This document shows, piece after piece, positions 1-6,151 of a stretch of DNA of 19,193 nucleotides; position 1 is the first letter of the stretch, and every line of letters begins with the position of its first letter. The translations under genes were made by a program, and so were the position numbers. This DNA is from an uncultured Acetatifactor sp. (GTDB lineage: Bacteria > Bacillota > Clostridia > Lachnospirales > Lachnospiraceae). The stretch lies in NCBI GenBank assembly GCA_934402315.1, contig CAKRTS010000030.1, positions 1 to 19,193 of the forward strand. Direction: 5' to 3'. The notes under the pieces are model-generated. The model saw only the letters and a program-made list of their open reading frames with translations. It was not told the DNA's origin and ran no database searches.

Positions 1-116
1 AAAGCCAGCTGATTAGGTGGTTTATTTGCTATGCCCTTTATTTCTTGGTTGTTTTCTACTTATTTGTTTCAAACTTGTTTTCTCCTTTTCTTTTTCTTGA
101 ATCGTTAATAGTATCG
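1..116 (-). other. Window edge downstream of tadC; possible 16-codon ORF with strong RBS
   Basis: No substantial gene is visible here. On the minus strand an AAAGGAGA ribosome binding site (about 82-89) lies 9 bases before a TTG at 72. The TTG opens a 16-residue reading frame, basic and rich in Lys, Arg and Gln, that ends with TAA at 22-24. In Tad operons the genes after tadC usually encode Flp pilins or pseudopilins, but this peptide has no hydrophobic pilin segment. It may be a leader, a decayed start, or a chance frame. No terminator is visible after tadC, so the operon probably continues past the left edge. Confidence 0.25.
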
Positions 117-1454
117 CTAAATCGTTCCAAATGCCGGAATCATAATCATTACCATTACAATCGCCAGCATGGCGACCATCGGAATCAGAAGCTTTGTTCC
201 CGATTCCTCTCCCAGCTTTCTCGCATGGCGCACACTTTCCTCGCAGCTCTTTTCAGCCTCCTCCCTGAGCCGCTCCAGCAGTGTCCTGTTTCCACGTTTC
301 AGGTTCTGTCCGAGGAGAGCGCTCAGCTTTATATATTCTCTCAGCCCAATCCTCCTTCCAAACCGCTCGTATGCCGCGCCCTCCGCAATGCCGGACTGTA
401 ATTCCCTGCAGGTATACAGCACTTCCCTGCCCATGACGTCCCCATCTCTCTGCCGGTTGGTCTTCCTCTCATAATCGCCTCCAATCCTTTGAAAAGCCCC
501 CCGGATCGTCATACCTGCACCGATATACAATGCCAGTTTATGGACCAGCTCCGGGTACTGCCTTCTCATCTCCCGCTGCCGCAGCTCAACCTCCCTGTGC
601 ATGTCTCTGTCAAAGGAATAATAGACCAGCAGGCAGACAACCGGAGTAAATGCCCAGATCAACAGGCAATATCTTCTTTCCTTCAGTCTCCAGACAAGCG
701 GCTTGTCGTTCCATTCCCCCGGCAGAACCCATGCCTCCTCGTCGCGGCTGTCTCGCTCAGAATTCAGCAGATACTCGCTGATTTCACGATATTCCTGTTC
801 CTCGGGAGAATAGCTCCTCGGGACGACCGTAACGGAAAAGCTCTCTGTCCTACTGTACTGTTGACAGTTCAACGTGACTTTCAGCGTCACCCTCTCCGGG
901 GTCTCAACCTCACAGACACTGCCGTTTTGATCCACAATCTCTTCCCTGTCACTCTCCCACTCCACCTCGAACGGATAGCCCTCATATACCTCCGCCAGTT
1001 CAAGCTCATCCGTCACATGCCCTGTATCACTGTTGCCGTTCAGAATCAGCTCCGGTATTTTTTCCAGAAAACCATCCGCGAACTCCTGCAGCTCTGCGTC
1101 AGTAAGGTTCTGCGCAGATACCGTCATATGAAATTCCTGCTTTTTATCTCCGCTGTCCGCTTCCAGAAGAAGCTGCTTCTCCCCTTCCGCATATTTACCG
1201 CGATAGATCACACCCTCTTCCCCAAGCGGGGTATTTTGCAGCTGCTGCAGCTTTGCAAACAGCCCCAGAATAAACCCTGCCGCAAGAAGCATCAGACACT
1301 TCGACAGCTTTTTCACATAATAGTCCGCCTTGATACATTCGACCCGCTCCCCCGGATGGAGCGCCGCAAGATCGCTCTCCACTGCGCCTCCCCGAAACAG
1401 CGGAAGATTCCAGATACATGCTTTTTTATAAAGAAACATCGCTATCCGTTTCAT
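117..1454 (-). CDS. tadC: TadC-like inner-membrane platform protein with a large Ig-like extracytoplasmic insert
   Basis: Type II secretion F-family protein of the Tad (Flp pilus) machine. With TadB it forms the inner-membrane platform on which the CpaF ATPase acts. It has 445 residues. A first hydrophobic segment lies at about 51-68 and a second at about 262-280. The cytoplasmic T2SF helical region is about 295-415 (includes PELVHKLALYIGAGMTIRGA) and a C-terminal membrane segment is about 421-441. The roughly 190 residues between the first two membrane segments are not part of a normal TadC. Their second half (about 160-212, with VEWESDREEI, DQNGSVCE, ERVTLKVTL and a final SFSVTVVP) resembles bacterial Ig-like or 'atrophied' Big domains of surface proteins. 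The ATG has a close GGGGGAG and sits 12 bases after the tadB stop. The Tad assignment is firm from context; the Ig-like label is inferred from the beta-strand pattern. Confidence 0.85.
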   Translation of the reverse strand: MKRIAMFLYKKACIWNLPLFRGGAVESDLAALHPGERVECIKADYYVKKLSKCLMLLAAGFILGLFAKLQQLQNTPLGEEGVIYRGKYAEGEKQLLLEADSGDKKQEFHMTVSAQNLTDAELQEFADGFLEKIPELILNGNSDTGHVTDELELAEVYEGYPFEVEWESDREEIVDQNGSVCEVETPERVTLKVTLNCQQYSRTESFSVTVVPRSYSPEEQEYREISEYLLNSERDSRDEEAWVLPGEWNDKPLVWRLKERRYCLLIWAFTPVVCLLVYYSFDRDMHREVELRQREMRRQYPELVHKLALYIGAGMTIRGAFQRIGGDYERKTNRQRDGDVMGREVLYTCRELQSGIAEGAAYERFGRRIGLREYIKLSALLGQNLKRGNRTLLERLREEAEKSCEESVRHARKLGEESGTKLLIPMVAMLAIVMVMIMIPAFGTI

Positions 1455-1466
1455 AAAACTCCCCCA

Positions 1467-2279
1467 TTAAACAGCTGCATTCCGCAATTTTTCCAACAGC
1501 AGATCTCCAATCAGATACGCCCCTATGTACGCCACAAGGCATCCCGTCATGACAAGCCTCCCCATAAGCCTCTCATACAGCGGATCAAAGAAGCCCTGAT
1601 TTGTCACCGCAATGTAGGTCATGATCGCAAAGGGCATTGCTTTCATGATTCCAAGCTCCATCTTCCGCCCGGCAAGCAGCGTGTCTACTTCCTGCCTGAC
1701 CTCTGCTTTCTTTCCGATGAGCTCCGCAGTGTTCCGGATAATGTCCGCCAGATTTCCCCCGTTTCTTTTGGCAATGGCAAACACCTCCGCGAACTGCAGG
1801 ATCTCCTCGCAATGGCTTCTCTCCCCAAGGTCCGTCAGCATTTCCTCCAGAGAAATGTTAATGTGCAGCCCCCGGCGGATCGACCGCAGCTCGCCACAGA
1901 TCAGAGAATTGCCCCCATACATCTGCTCCATATCTCCCGCGCATTCCAGAAACGCATTTTCCACGGAATATCCCGCTGTAAGCAGAGTCGAGACCGACAG
2001 AATGCATTCCCTGAACTGTGTACAAAGCTCCTCTCTCTGCCTCGCGCTCTTCTGTCTGTATCTTTTCCGGTAGAAGACAATCCCTGCCGGAGCAAGCAAT
2101 GGCAGCGTCCACAGGCTCCGGTAAAAGAAATACGAAAGAAATATAGTGACCGCCATCGCCAGAAACACTTCTCCCGCCCTCTCGCCGCGCCGCCAGCGAT
2201 AACTACTGTAATCCCGCTGCCTTGAGCTTGTTTTCCCTGAGCAGATTTCCTTTTTTCGCAAGCCTTCCAATAATGCCAC
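1467..2279 (-). CDS. tadB: TadB-like inner-membrane platform protein
   Basis: Type II secretion F-family protein, partner of TadC in the Tad pilus platform. Two hydrophobic stretches near the N-terminus (around FLAMAVTIFLSYFFYRSLW and LPLLAPAGIVFY) precede the cytoplasmic T2SF domain. That domain has the typical pattern REELCTQFRECILSVSTLL, GYSVENAF and AEVFAIAKRNGGNLADIIRNT. Hydrophobic segments follow at the C-terminus. The frame is open back to a TTG at 2312, but that codon has no ribosome site. I prefer the GTG at 2279 (about 270 residues), 9 bases after GGAGG at 2289-2293, with a GTG at 2285 as a near alternative. The gene therefore starts inside the end of cpaF (77-base overlap), which suggests translational coupling. 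The family call is firm and the start is uncertain. Confidence 0.85.
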   Translation of the reverse strand: MALLEGLRKKEICSGKTSSRQRDYSSYRWRRGERAGEVFLAMAVTIFLSYFFYRSLWTLPLLAPAGIVFYRKRYRQKSARQREELCTQFRECILSVSTLLTAGYSVENAFLECAGDMEQMYGGNSLICGELRSIRRGLHINISLEEMLTDLGERSHCEEILQFAEVFAIAKRNGGNLADIIRNTAELIGKKAEVRQEVDTLLAGRKMELGIMKAMPFAIMTYIAVTNQGFFDPLYERLMGRLVMTGCLVAYIGAYLIGDLLLEKLRNAAV

Positions 2280-3432
2280 CTTCACTGTCCTCCCCCGCTT
2301 CCTCAAAAACAAACAATGGATTCAGCTTAATCTCGTTATTTTCGCAGCCGAGAATTTCCGTTATCTCCAGCACACGTCTGGAACGATCCCGCAGCCTCCC
2401 GAGATGCACGATAATATCGATTCCCGACGCAATCTGCTGCCGGATTGCCGCAAGCGGCAGCTCCATCCCCATCAGCACCATGTTTTCCAGTCTTGCCAGC
2501 ATATCCTTCCCGCTGTTCGCATGGCCGGTCGACATACTTCCGTCGTGCCCTGTATTCAGACATTGCAGCATATCCACCGCCTCCGCACCGCGAACCTCCC
2601 CCACAATGATCCTGTTCGGTCTCATTCTCAAGGAGGAGCGGATCAGCTCACGGATACCGATCTCCCTGCACCCTTCTACATTGCCGTTGCGCGTCTCAAG
2701 CCGTACAAGGTTCGGCAGCTCCTGCAGCTGCAGCTCTGCGCTGTCCTCTATCGTGATAACTCTCTCCTCCGACGGAATAAATTGGGACAACGCATTCAGA
2801 AAGGTCGTCTTTCCGCTCCCCGTTCCGCCGCTGATAAAGATGTTGTATCCCGCCCTGACCAGCTTTTTCAGAAATTCAGCCGCCTCCGATGAAACAGAAT
2901 GGTTCCGTATCAGCCAGTCCATCGTGATCGGTTTCTCCGGGAACCGCCGGATCGTCACAATCGGCCCGTTCAGCGCGACCGGATTCATTACAATGTTGAC
3001 TCTCGATCCATCCGGCAGTCTCGCGTCAACAATCGGCGAAGCCTCGTTCACGACACGGTTGCATCCCGCAACAATCTGCTGTATGACATCCTGCAGCTTT
3101 TCCAGAGAGTCAAATCCCATGTCCAATTCCTGCAGTCTGCCGTTTCTCTCGACAAATATGTGCTCCGTGCCGTTAATCATAATTTCCGACACGCTGCTGT
3201 CCTCGACAAAGATCTGAAGAATATCAAGCCGCCTTAAAGAATCAAAAATCTCTTTTTTCAGGCGCATTCTCAGCTTTACGGGGTAGACCCGAAGCTCCTC
3301 CTGCTCCAGCAGGACTCCGTCGATCGCATCTTCAACCTCCGCGTCCGTCATTTCCCTCATATAATCCATCTGCTCCTGCACCTTGGCACGCAGCTTCTTT
3401 TTTAATTCCACATACTCCATCCTATAGCTCAT
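2203..3432 (-). CDS. cpaF: CpaF/TadA secretion ATPase of the Tad pilus
   Basis: Hexameric secretion ATPase (T2SE/VirB11 superfamily) that powers assembly of Flp-type pili at the inner membrane. It has 409 residues, close to the usual size. An N-terminal helical region (1-75) is followed by the N-terminal ATPase subdomain (EDSSVSEIMINGTEHIFVER; VDARLPDGSRVNIV). Then come Walker A GGTGSGKTT at about 202-210, the Asp box ITIEDSAELQL at about 227-236, Walker B RIIVGEVRGAEA at about 274-284, and the His box TGHDGSMSTGHANS at about 294-307. All catalytic motifs look intact, so the machine should be active. It overlaps the end of the CpaE-like gene by 11 bases. An in-frame ATG at 3420 (MEYVEL) is an alternative start, and AAAGGGG precedes both. 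Confidence 0.95.
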   Translation of the reverse strand: MSYRMEYVELKKKLRAKVQEQMDYMREMTDAEVEDAIDGVLLEQEELRVYPVKLRMRLKKEIFDSLRRLDILQIFVEDSSVSEIMINGTEHIFVERNGRLQELDMGFDSLEKLQDVIQQIVAGCNRVVNEASPIVDARLPDGSRVNIVMNPVALNGPIVTIRRFPEKPITMDWLIRNHSVSSEAAEFLKKLVRAGYNIFISGGTGSGKTTFLNALSQFIPSEERVITIEDSAELQLQELPNLVRLETRNGNVEGCREIGIRELIRSSLRMRPNRIIVGEVRGAEAVDMLQCLNTGHDGSMSTGHANSGKDMLARLENMVLMGMELPLAAIRQQIASGIDIIVHLGRLRDRSRRVLEITEILGCENNEIKLNPLFVFEEAGEDSEGGIIGRLAKKGNLLRENKLKAAGLQ

Positions 3433-4402
3433 CCCCTTTCAGCAGGTCATTCACAAGCTCAGCAAGGTCTCCTCTGGTAAGCTGTTCCAGTTCCTCGGGC
3501 AGCCGCTGTATGTGCGACAGATTGAGCCGTTTCGTCTTATCAAGGACATCCCCGTACTCACACAGGGACAGCAGCTGTTCGTATTGCAGCAGCTTGCTCT
3601 TTGCGATCCGGTCCTCCCTCGTCAGCGTAAAGATTCTCTTACACATCCTCAGAATATCGAACAGTCCCTGCATACTCTCACTCAGATCAAGAATGACATA
3701 CTCATATCCTCCAAGCTCCTCTATCTTCTGCAGAAGCTTCATCCACTCAGCCGCAGTGATCGTCAGAAGGTTCTGCCCCGATTTCATAGGCGGAATGTAG
3801 TCCAGATTCCCCACATGCCTGCATATCGTCTGCATTCTCAAGAGGAATTTATCCTTGTCCGCATTGAGGAAATATAACAGATCCGCCAGATCCAGCGTCT
3901 GCATATCGGGAAGCAGTTCGGCGATCCCCGCGTAATGCTCAAAATTCAGGTAAAGCACGGAATGCTCTCTGGCGAGAAGCTGGCTCATCGTCAGTGCAAA
4001 GGAGGTCTGCATACATCTGTGAACCGGTGAATAATTTCCCACAAAGACGGTGTCTGTTTTCCTGCGCAGCCTCGGCGGACACCTGCCCGCCACCTCGATA
4101 TAAAGCTGCAATATTTCCCTCAGGACCTCATCGGCCTGCTGGTACTTGTCCACATAGCACACATTTTCCCATCGTACGACTCCGCTTTCGTTCAGCACAA
4201 TGATTCGCGGAGTCTGTATCGACTGCAGTTCTTCGCTGTACGCCGTCTCCGAGACCACCAGCAGCCCCACCGCACCCTTTTCCGTGTGCAGCAGATCATC
4301 CACGCTGGTATAAGTCCGTATCTTCCATGGCAATTCCTTATGCTTTTTCAGAAACTCCGTCATCAGCTGCGCATACTCCTCCTCCGGGTCGCACAGCACC
4401 AT
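3422..4402 (-). CDS. cpaE: CpaE/TadZ-like MinD-family protein with degenerate P-loop
   Basis: Tad-system localisation or scaffold protein. CpaE/TadZ proteins pair an N-terminal receiver-like domain with a C-terminal MinD/ParA-like domain and help place the pilus machine. I chose the ATG at 4402 because AAGGAG with 8 bases of spacing precedes it, which gives 326 residues starting MVLCDPEEEY. The frame extends further upstream, but only inside the peptidase gene. Residues 1-105 fit an atypical receiver domain. The MinD-like part begins around residue 118 (TVFVGNYSPVHRCMQT), followed by HSVLYLNFEHYAG and YEYVILDLSES. The usual GKT of the deviant Walker A motif reads MQT here, so the P-loop lysine is missing and ATP hydrolysis is doubtful. 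It lies between the prepilin peptidase gene (17-base gap) and cpaF (11-base overlap). Confidence 0.8.
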   Translation of the reverse strand: MVLCDPEEEYAQLMTEFLKKHKELPWKIRTYTSVDDLLHTEKGAVGLLVVSETAYSEELQSIQTPRIIVLNESGVVRWENVCYVDKYQQADEVLREILQLYIEVAGRCPPRLRRKTDTVFVGNYSPVHRCMQTSFALTMSQLLAREHSVLYLNFEHYAGIAELLPDMQTLDLADLLYFLNADKDKFLLRMQTICRHVGNLDYIPPMKSGQNLLTITAAEWMKLLQKIEELGGYEYVILDLSESMQGLFDILRMCKRIFTLTREDRIAKSKLLQYEQLLSLCEYGDVLDKTKRLNLSHIQRLPEELEQLTRGDLAELVNDLLKGDEL

Positions 4403-4419
4403 AACCTCTTCTCCTTCTT

Positions 4420-4911
4420 TCAATAGACACCTCCGAGGCAGAGCAGCGTACTGATTAGGACCGGCCCGGAAAGACAAACCGTATTCCGCCCCGCCGCAGG
4501 ATAAGACTGCACCCCACCCCACATCACCGCCCGGACATATCCGGCGAAAACTCTCAGACGCTCTCTGAAATTACGTTGCAATACCAATTTAATGATTGAA
4601 AAAACTGCTGCGATAAACAGCGAAAAAAACAAGAATAAAAAGACCTTATTGAAGGGCAGATACCCTGCCACCACACCGAACAATTTTACGTCGCCGGCCC
4701 CCAGTGTTTTGATTTTAAAGAGCGGATACAGCAATACTGTCAGGATTGCCGCATTCGCCATGCAGCCTAAGATGCCCTGTGCCCCCTCCTGCGAAAAGCG
4801 CAGCACACATCCGTGAATCAGCAGAACCAGCACCAGCCAGTTCGGAATCCTCTTTCTGCAATAGTCAAACCCACAGGCAGCTGTCAGCAAAGAGCATAAC
4901 ACTGCCAACAT
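4420..4911 (-). CDS. cpaA: Type IV prepilin peptidase (A24 family, CpaA/TadV-like)
   Basis: Membrane aspartyl protease that cuts the leader of Flp-type prepilins. It has 163 residues, the short Tad-type form without the N-methylase part. The ATG at 4911 is preceded by AAAGGAG with good spacing; the frame runs a little further upstream without a ribosome site. The two catalytic aspartates are visible: D16 in FDYCRKRIPN and D74 in GAGDVKL. Several hydrophobic segments follow (for example WLVLVLLIHGC, AILTVLLYPLF and VFLFLFFSLFIAAVFSIIKLVL), as expected for a multi-pass protein. It is first in the Tad operon, 93 bases or so after the predicted start point, which makes the peptidase the promoter-proximal gene. 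Confidence 0.9.
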   Translation of the reverse strand: MLAVLCSLLTAACGFDYCRKRIPNWLVLVLLIHGCVLRFSQEGAQGILGCMANAAILTVLLYPLFKIKTLGAGDVKLFGVVAGYLPFNKVFLFLFFSLFIAAVFSIIKLVLQRNFRERLRVFAGYVRAVMWGGVQSYPAAGRNTVCLSGPVLISTLLCLGGVY

Positions 4912-5010
4912 ATCATCTCCTTTACTCTTTCTTTCATCCGGATAGCGAGGCGATCTCTGCCTCAAAGAAAATTGAATCTTTACCGAACAGTCATCATGAA
5001 CTGTAAGAGG

Positions 5011-5039
5011 ATTATAGCCTATCCTTTTCGCTTTTGCAA
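5011..5039 (-). promoter_or_regulatory. SigA-type promoter for the Tad operon
   Basis: On the minus strand TTGCAA (5034-5039) and TATAAT (5011-5016) are separated by exactly 17 bases. The -10 matches consensus and the -35 matches four of six positions. A transcript would start near 5004 and have a leader of about 90 bases before the prepilin peptidase ATG. No regulatory repeat or riboswitch-like fold was recognised in the leader. Confidence 0.75.
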
Positions 5040-5054
5040 GATATAAAATACAAA

Positions 5055-5092
5055 TTTATCATTTTTGTGAATAATTTACAACAAATGATAAA
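5055..5092 (-). terminator. AT-rich hairpin at the 3' end of bofA, possible weak terminator
   Basis: The arms at 5055-5068 and 5078-5092 pair over about 14 bases with one bulge, around a loop of about 9 bases. On the minus strand the hairpin begins inside the last codons of bofA and is followed by TTTGTATTTTA, a broken U-tract. It separates bofA from the Tad promoter and could partly end bofA transcription. The stem is AT-rich, so confidence is moderate. Confidence 0.4.
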
Positions 5093-5276
5093 AACCTATG
5101 CCGTAAAGTGCCACAAGCCCAGGAAATCCAAGGATTCCGGATGTCAAAACAGTGACGGCGTTAATGCCGACTCCGCAGGAATACCCCAGCCCGACGAGGA
5201 TGGTATTGATAAAATAGATCGCAATTACCCCCAGGACACTCCGCATAAGAAGGTTCAGTATCCACTCCTTTTTCAT
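5076..5276 (-). CDS. bofA: BofA-like protein (pro-sigma-K processing inhibitor family)
   Basis: A 66-residue membrane protein with two hydrophobic stretches (about 6-30 and 38-64) and the family's C-terminal pattern GINAVTVLTSGILGFPGLVALYGIGFY. In Bacillus, BofA sits in the forespore outer membrane and holds the SpoIVF complex so that pro-sigma-K cleavage is delayed. In Clostridia the family is widespread but its role is less clear. The ATG at 5276 follows AGAGGTGG. The frame is open far upstream, through the intergenic region and into the opposite DUF2508 gene, but that extension has no ribosome site. A SigE-like promoter precedes it (5300-5328). In Bacillus, bofA follows yaaL (DUF2508) on the same strand; here the two are divergent. 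This is a marker that the organism or its ancestor sporulates. Confidence 0.85.
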   Translation of the reverse strand: MKKEWILNLLMRSVLGVIAIYFINTILVGLGYSCGVGINAVTVLTSGILGFPGLVALYGIGFYHLL

Positions 5277-5299
5277 AGCGCCCACCTCTTTTTTTGTAC

Positions 5300-5328
5300 A
5301 TCGTATGAGCGTTTTCAGAAAAATATTC
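5300..5328 (-). promoter_or_regulatory. SigE-type sporulation promoter upstream of bofA
   Basis: Minus strand: GAATATT (5322-5328), 14 bases, then CATACGAT (5300-5307). The Bacillus/Clostridium sigma-E consensus is roughly KMATATT, 14-15 bases, CATACAHT. The -35 fits fully, the -10 has one mismatch, and the spacing is ideal. It lies 24 bases before the bofA ATG. Bacillus bofA is itself in the SigE regulon, which supports the call. Confidence 0.7.
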
Positions 5329-5351
5329 TGGTATATTTTGCTTTTTGTATG

Positions 5352-5360
5352 TCTATACTT
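5352..5360 (+). promoter_or_regulatory. Candidate -10 element for the DUF2508 gene
   Basis: TATACT lies about 36 bases before the chosen ATG at 5392. No convincing TTGACA-like box is seen about 17 bases upstream, where the sequence is AT-rich. This is the only reasonable -10 in the short divergent region shared with bofA. Confidence 0.3.
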
Positions 5361-5391
5361 GTAACAACCAATGGGAAAGGAACTTTTATTT

Positions 5392-5688
5392 ATGAAAATG
5401 TATTTCAGCCAGAAGCTTGACACCTTACAGACCGCAGAAGAAGATTTCACCCCTGTGACATTGCAGGATTCCATAGAAAAAACCCGCCGGGCACTGGATA
5501 TTGCCTACGCGGGCTTTGATAACGCTATTGATGCTGACATGATTGACAGCTATATTTATGAAATTAATGCTCTGCAAAAGAGATACAAGCACCTCGTCGA
5601 TCTCGCCGCGCTGGAAGCTTCTCCGGCAGAAAAACCATTACGCGTATATTCCCCGATTCGCGCCCTGGTCAGCCATGTTTTCGGTTAA
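5392..5688 (+). CDS. DUF2508 (YaaL-like) family protein
   Basis: A 98-residue soluble protein. The core LQDSIEKTRRALDIAYAGFDN followed by ADMIDSYIYEINALQKRYKHLV matches the DUF2508/YaaL family, a small helical family of unknown function usually found next to recR and bofA in Firmicutes. GGGAAAGG at 5373-5380 fits a start at the ATG at 5392 rather than the in-frame ATG at 5371, which carries that site. It is the only intact plus-strand gene in the window. It is divergent from bofA, and its last 51 bases overlap the last 51 bases of fliS on the opposite strand. No terminator for it is visible, and transcription would run antisense into fliS and flagellin unless stopped. Confidence 0.85.
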   Translation: MKMYFSQKLDTLQTAEEDFTPVTLQDSIEKTRRALDIAYAGFDNAIDADMIDSYIYEINALQKRYKHLVDLAALEASPAEKPLRVYSPIRALVSHVFG

Positions 5689-6114
5689 ACTGTTCCTTCC
5701 GTAAGTCAGTCCGGCGTATACGGTCTGGGAATTATTCATGACCGCTCCGGCGCTGTTCCTGTCCGCGATCTGCTCATAGGCATCGCGCAGAGGAAGAATG
5801 ACCCTCTCGATCTCAAGCAGCGCCTGCATTGTCTCCCCCGCCTCCGCAGCGGCAAGACGCCTGATGCAGAAGCCATAGAGCCCGAGCAGTGCAGGTGCCG
5901 GCTGATATTTTAAATTCAGGGAGTCCATCAGCTCGCCGATACATCCGCGCGCCCTGCGGACAGCGTCATGAAGCTCTGTCCTTTGCCCGCACTCCAGCGC
6001 CGTCTTTGCATCCCTTACATAGCACAACGTCATTTCGTACAAAATCACGATCATCTGTGTCGGGTTTGCCTGTGTAATCCTCAGGGTAAAGCCCTGTTTC
6101 TGTTCTCTCGTCAT
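5638..6114 (-). CDS. fliS: FliS-like flagellin export chaperone
   Basis: FliS binds the C-terminal helix of flagellin in the cytoplasm and keeps it from polymerising before export. It has 158 residues. The N-terminal FliS pattern is clear (FTLRITQANPTQMIVILYEM, then a long helix with DAKTALE). Helical segments with GCIGELMDSLNLKYQP, the usual strand-free 'xxLxxLYxF' region (LLGLYGFCIRRLAAAEAG) and a helix ending LRDAYEQI follow. The last 35 residues or so look disordered and exceed the classical length. GGAGGG precedes the ATG, 37 bases after the flagellin stop. The gene order flagellin-fliS fits the role. Its 3' end overlaps the convergent DUF2508 gene. Confidence 0.85.
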   Translation of the reverse strand: MTREQKQGFTLRITQANPTQMIVILYEMTLCYVRDAKTALECGQRTELHDAVRRARGCIGELMDSLNLKYQPAPALLGLYGFCIRRLAAAEAGETMQALLEIERVILPLRDAYEQIADRNSAGAVMNNSQTVYAGLTYGRNSLTENMADQGANRGIYA

Positions 6115-6151
6115 AGCAGCTATCCCTCCGGCAAAATTTCAGACTGACTCA

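Noticed and set aside
489..2225. Long plus-strand open frame (578 codons) opposite tadC and tadB
   Set aside because: It is antisense to two clear Tad genes, spans their intergenic gap, has no protein-like domain pattern and is rich in His, Gln, Arg and Pro, typical of a shadow frame in codon-biased DNA.
5277..5474. N-terminal extension of the BofA frame
   Set aside because: The extra 66 residues cover the divergent promoter region and the opposite DUF2508 gene and have no ribosome site. AGAGGTGG marks the start at 5276.
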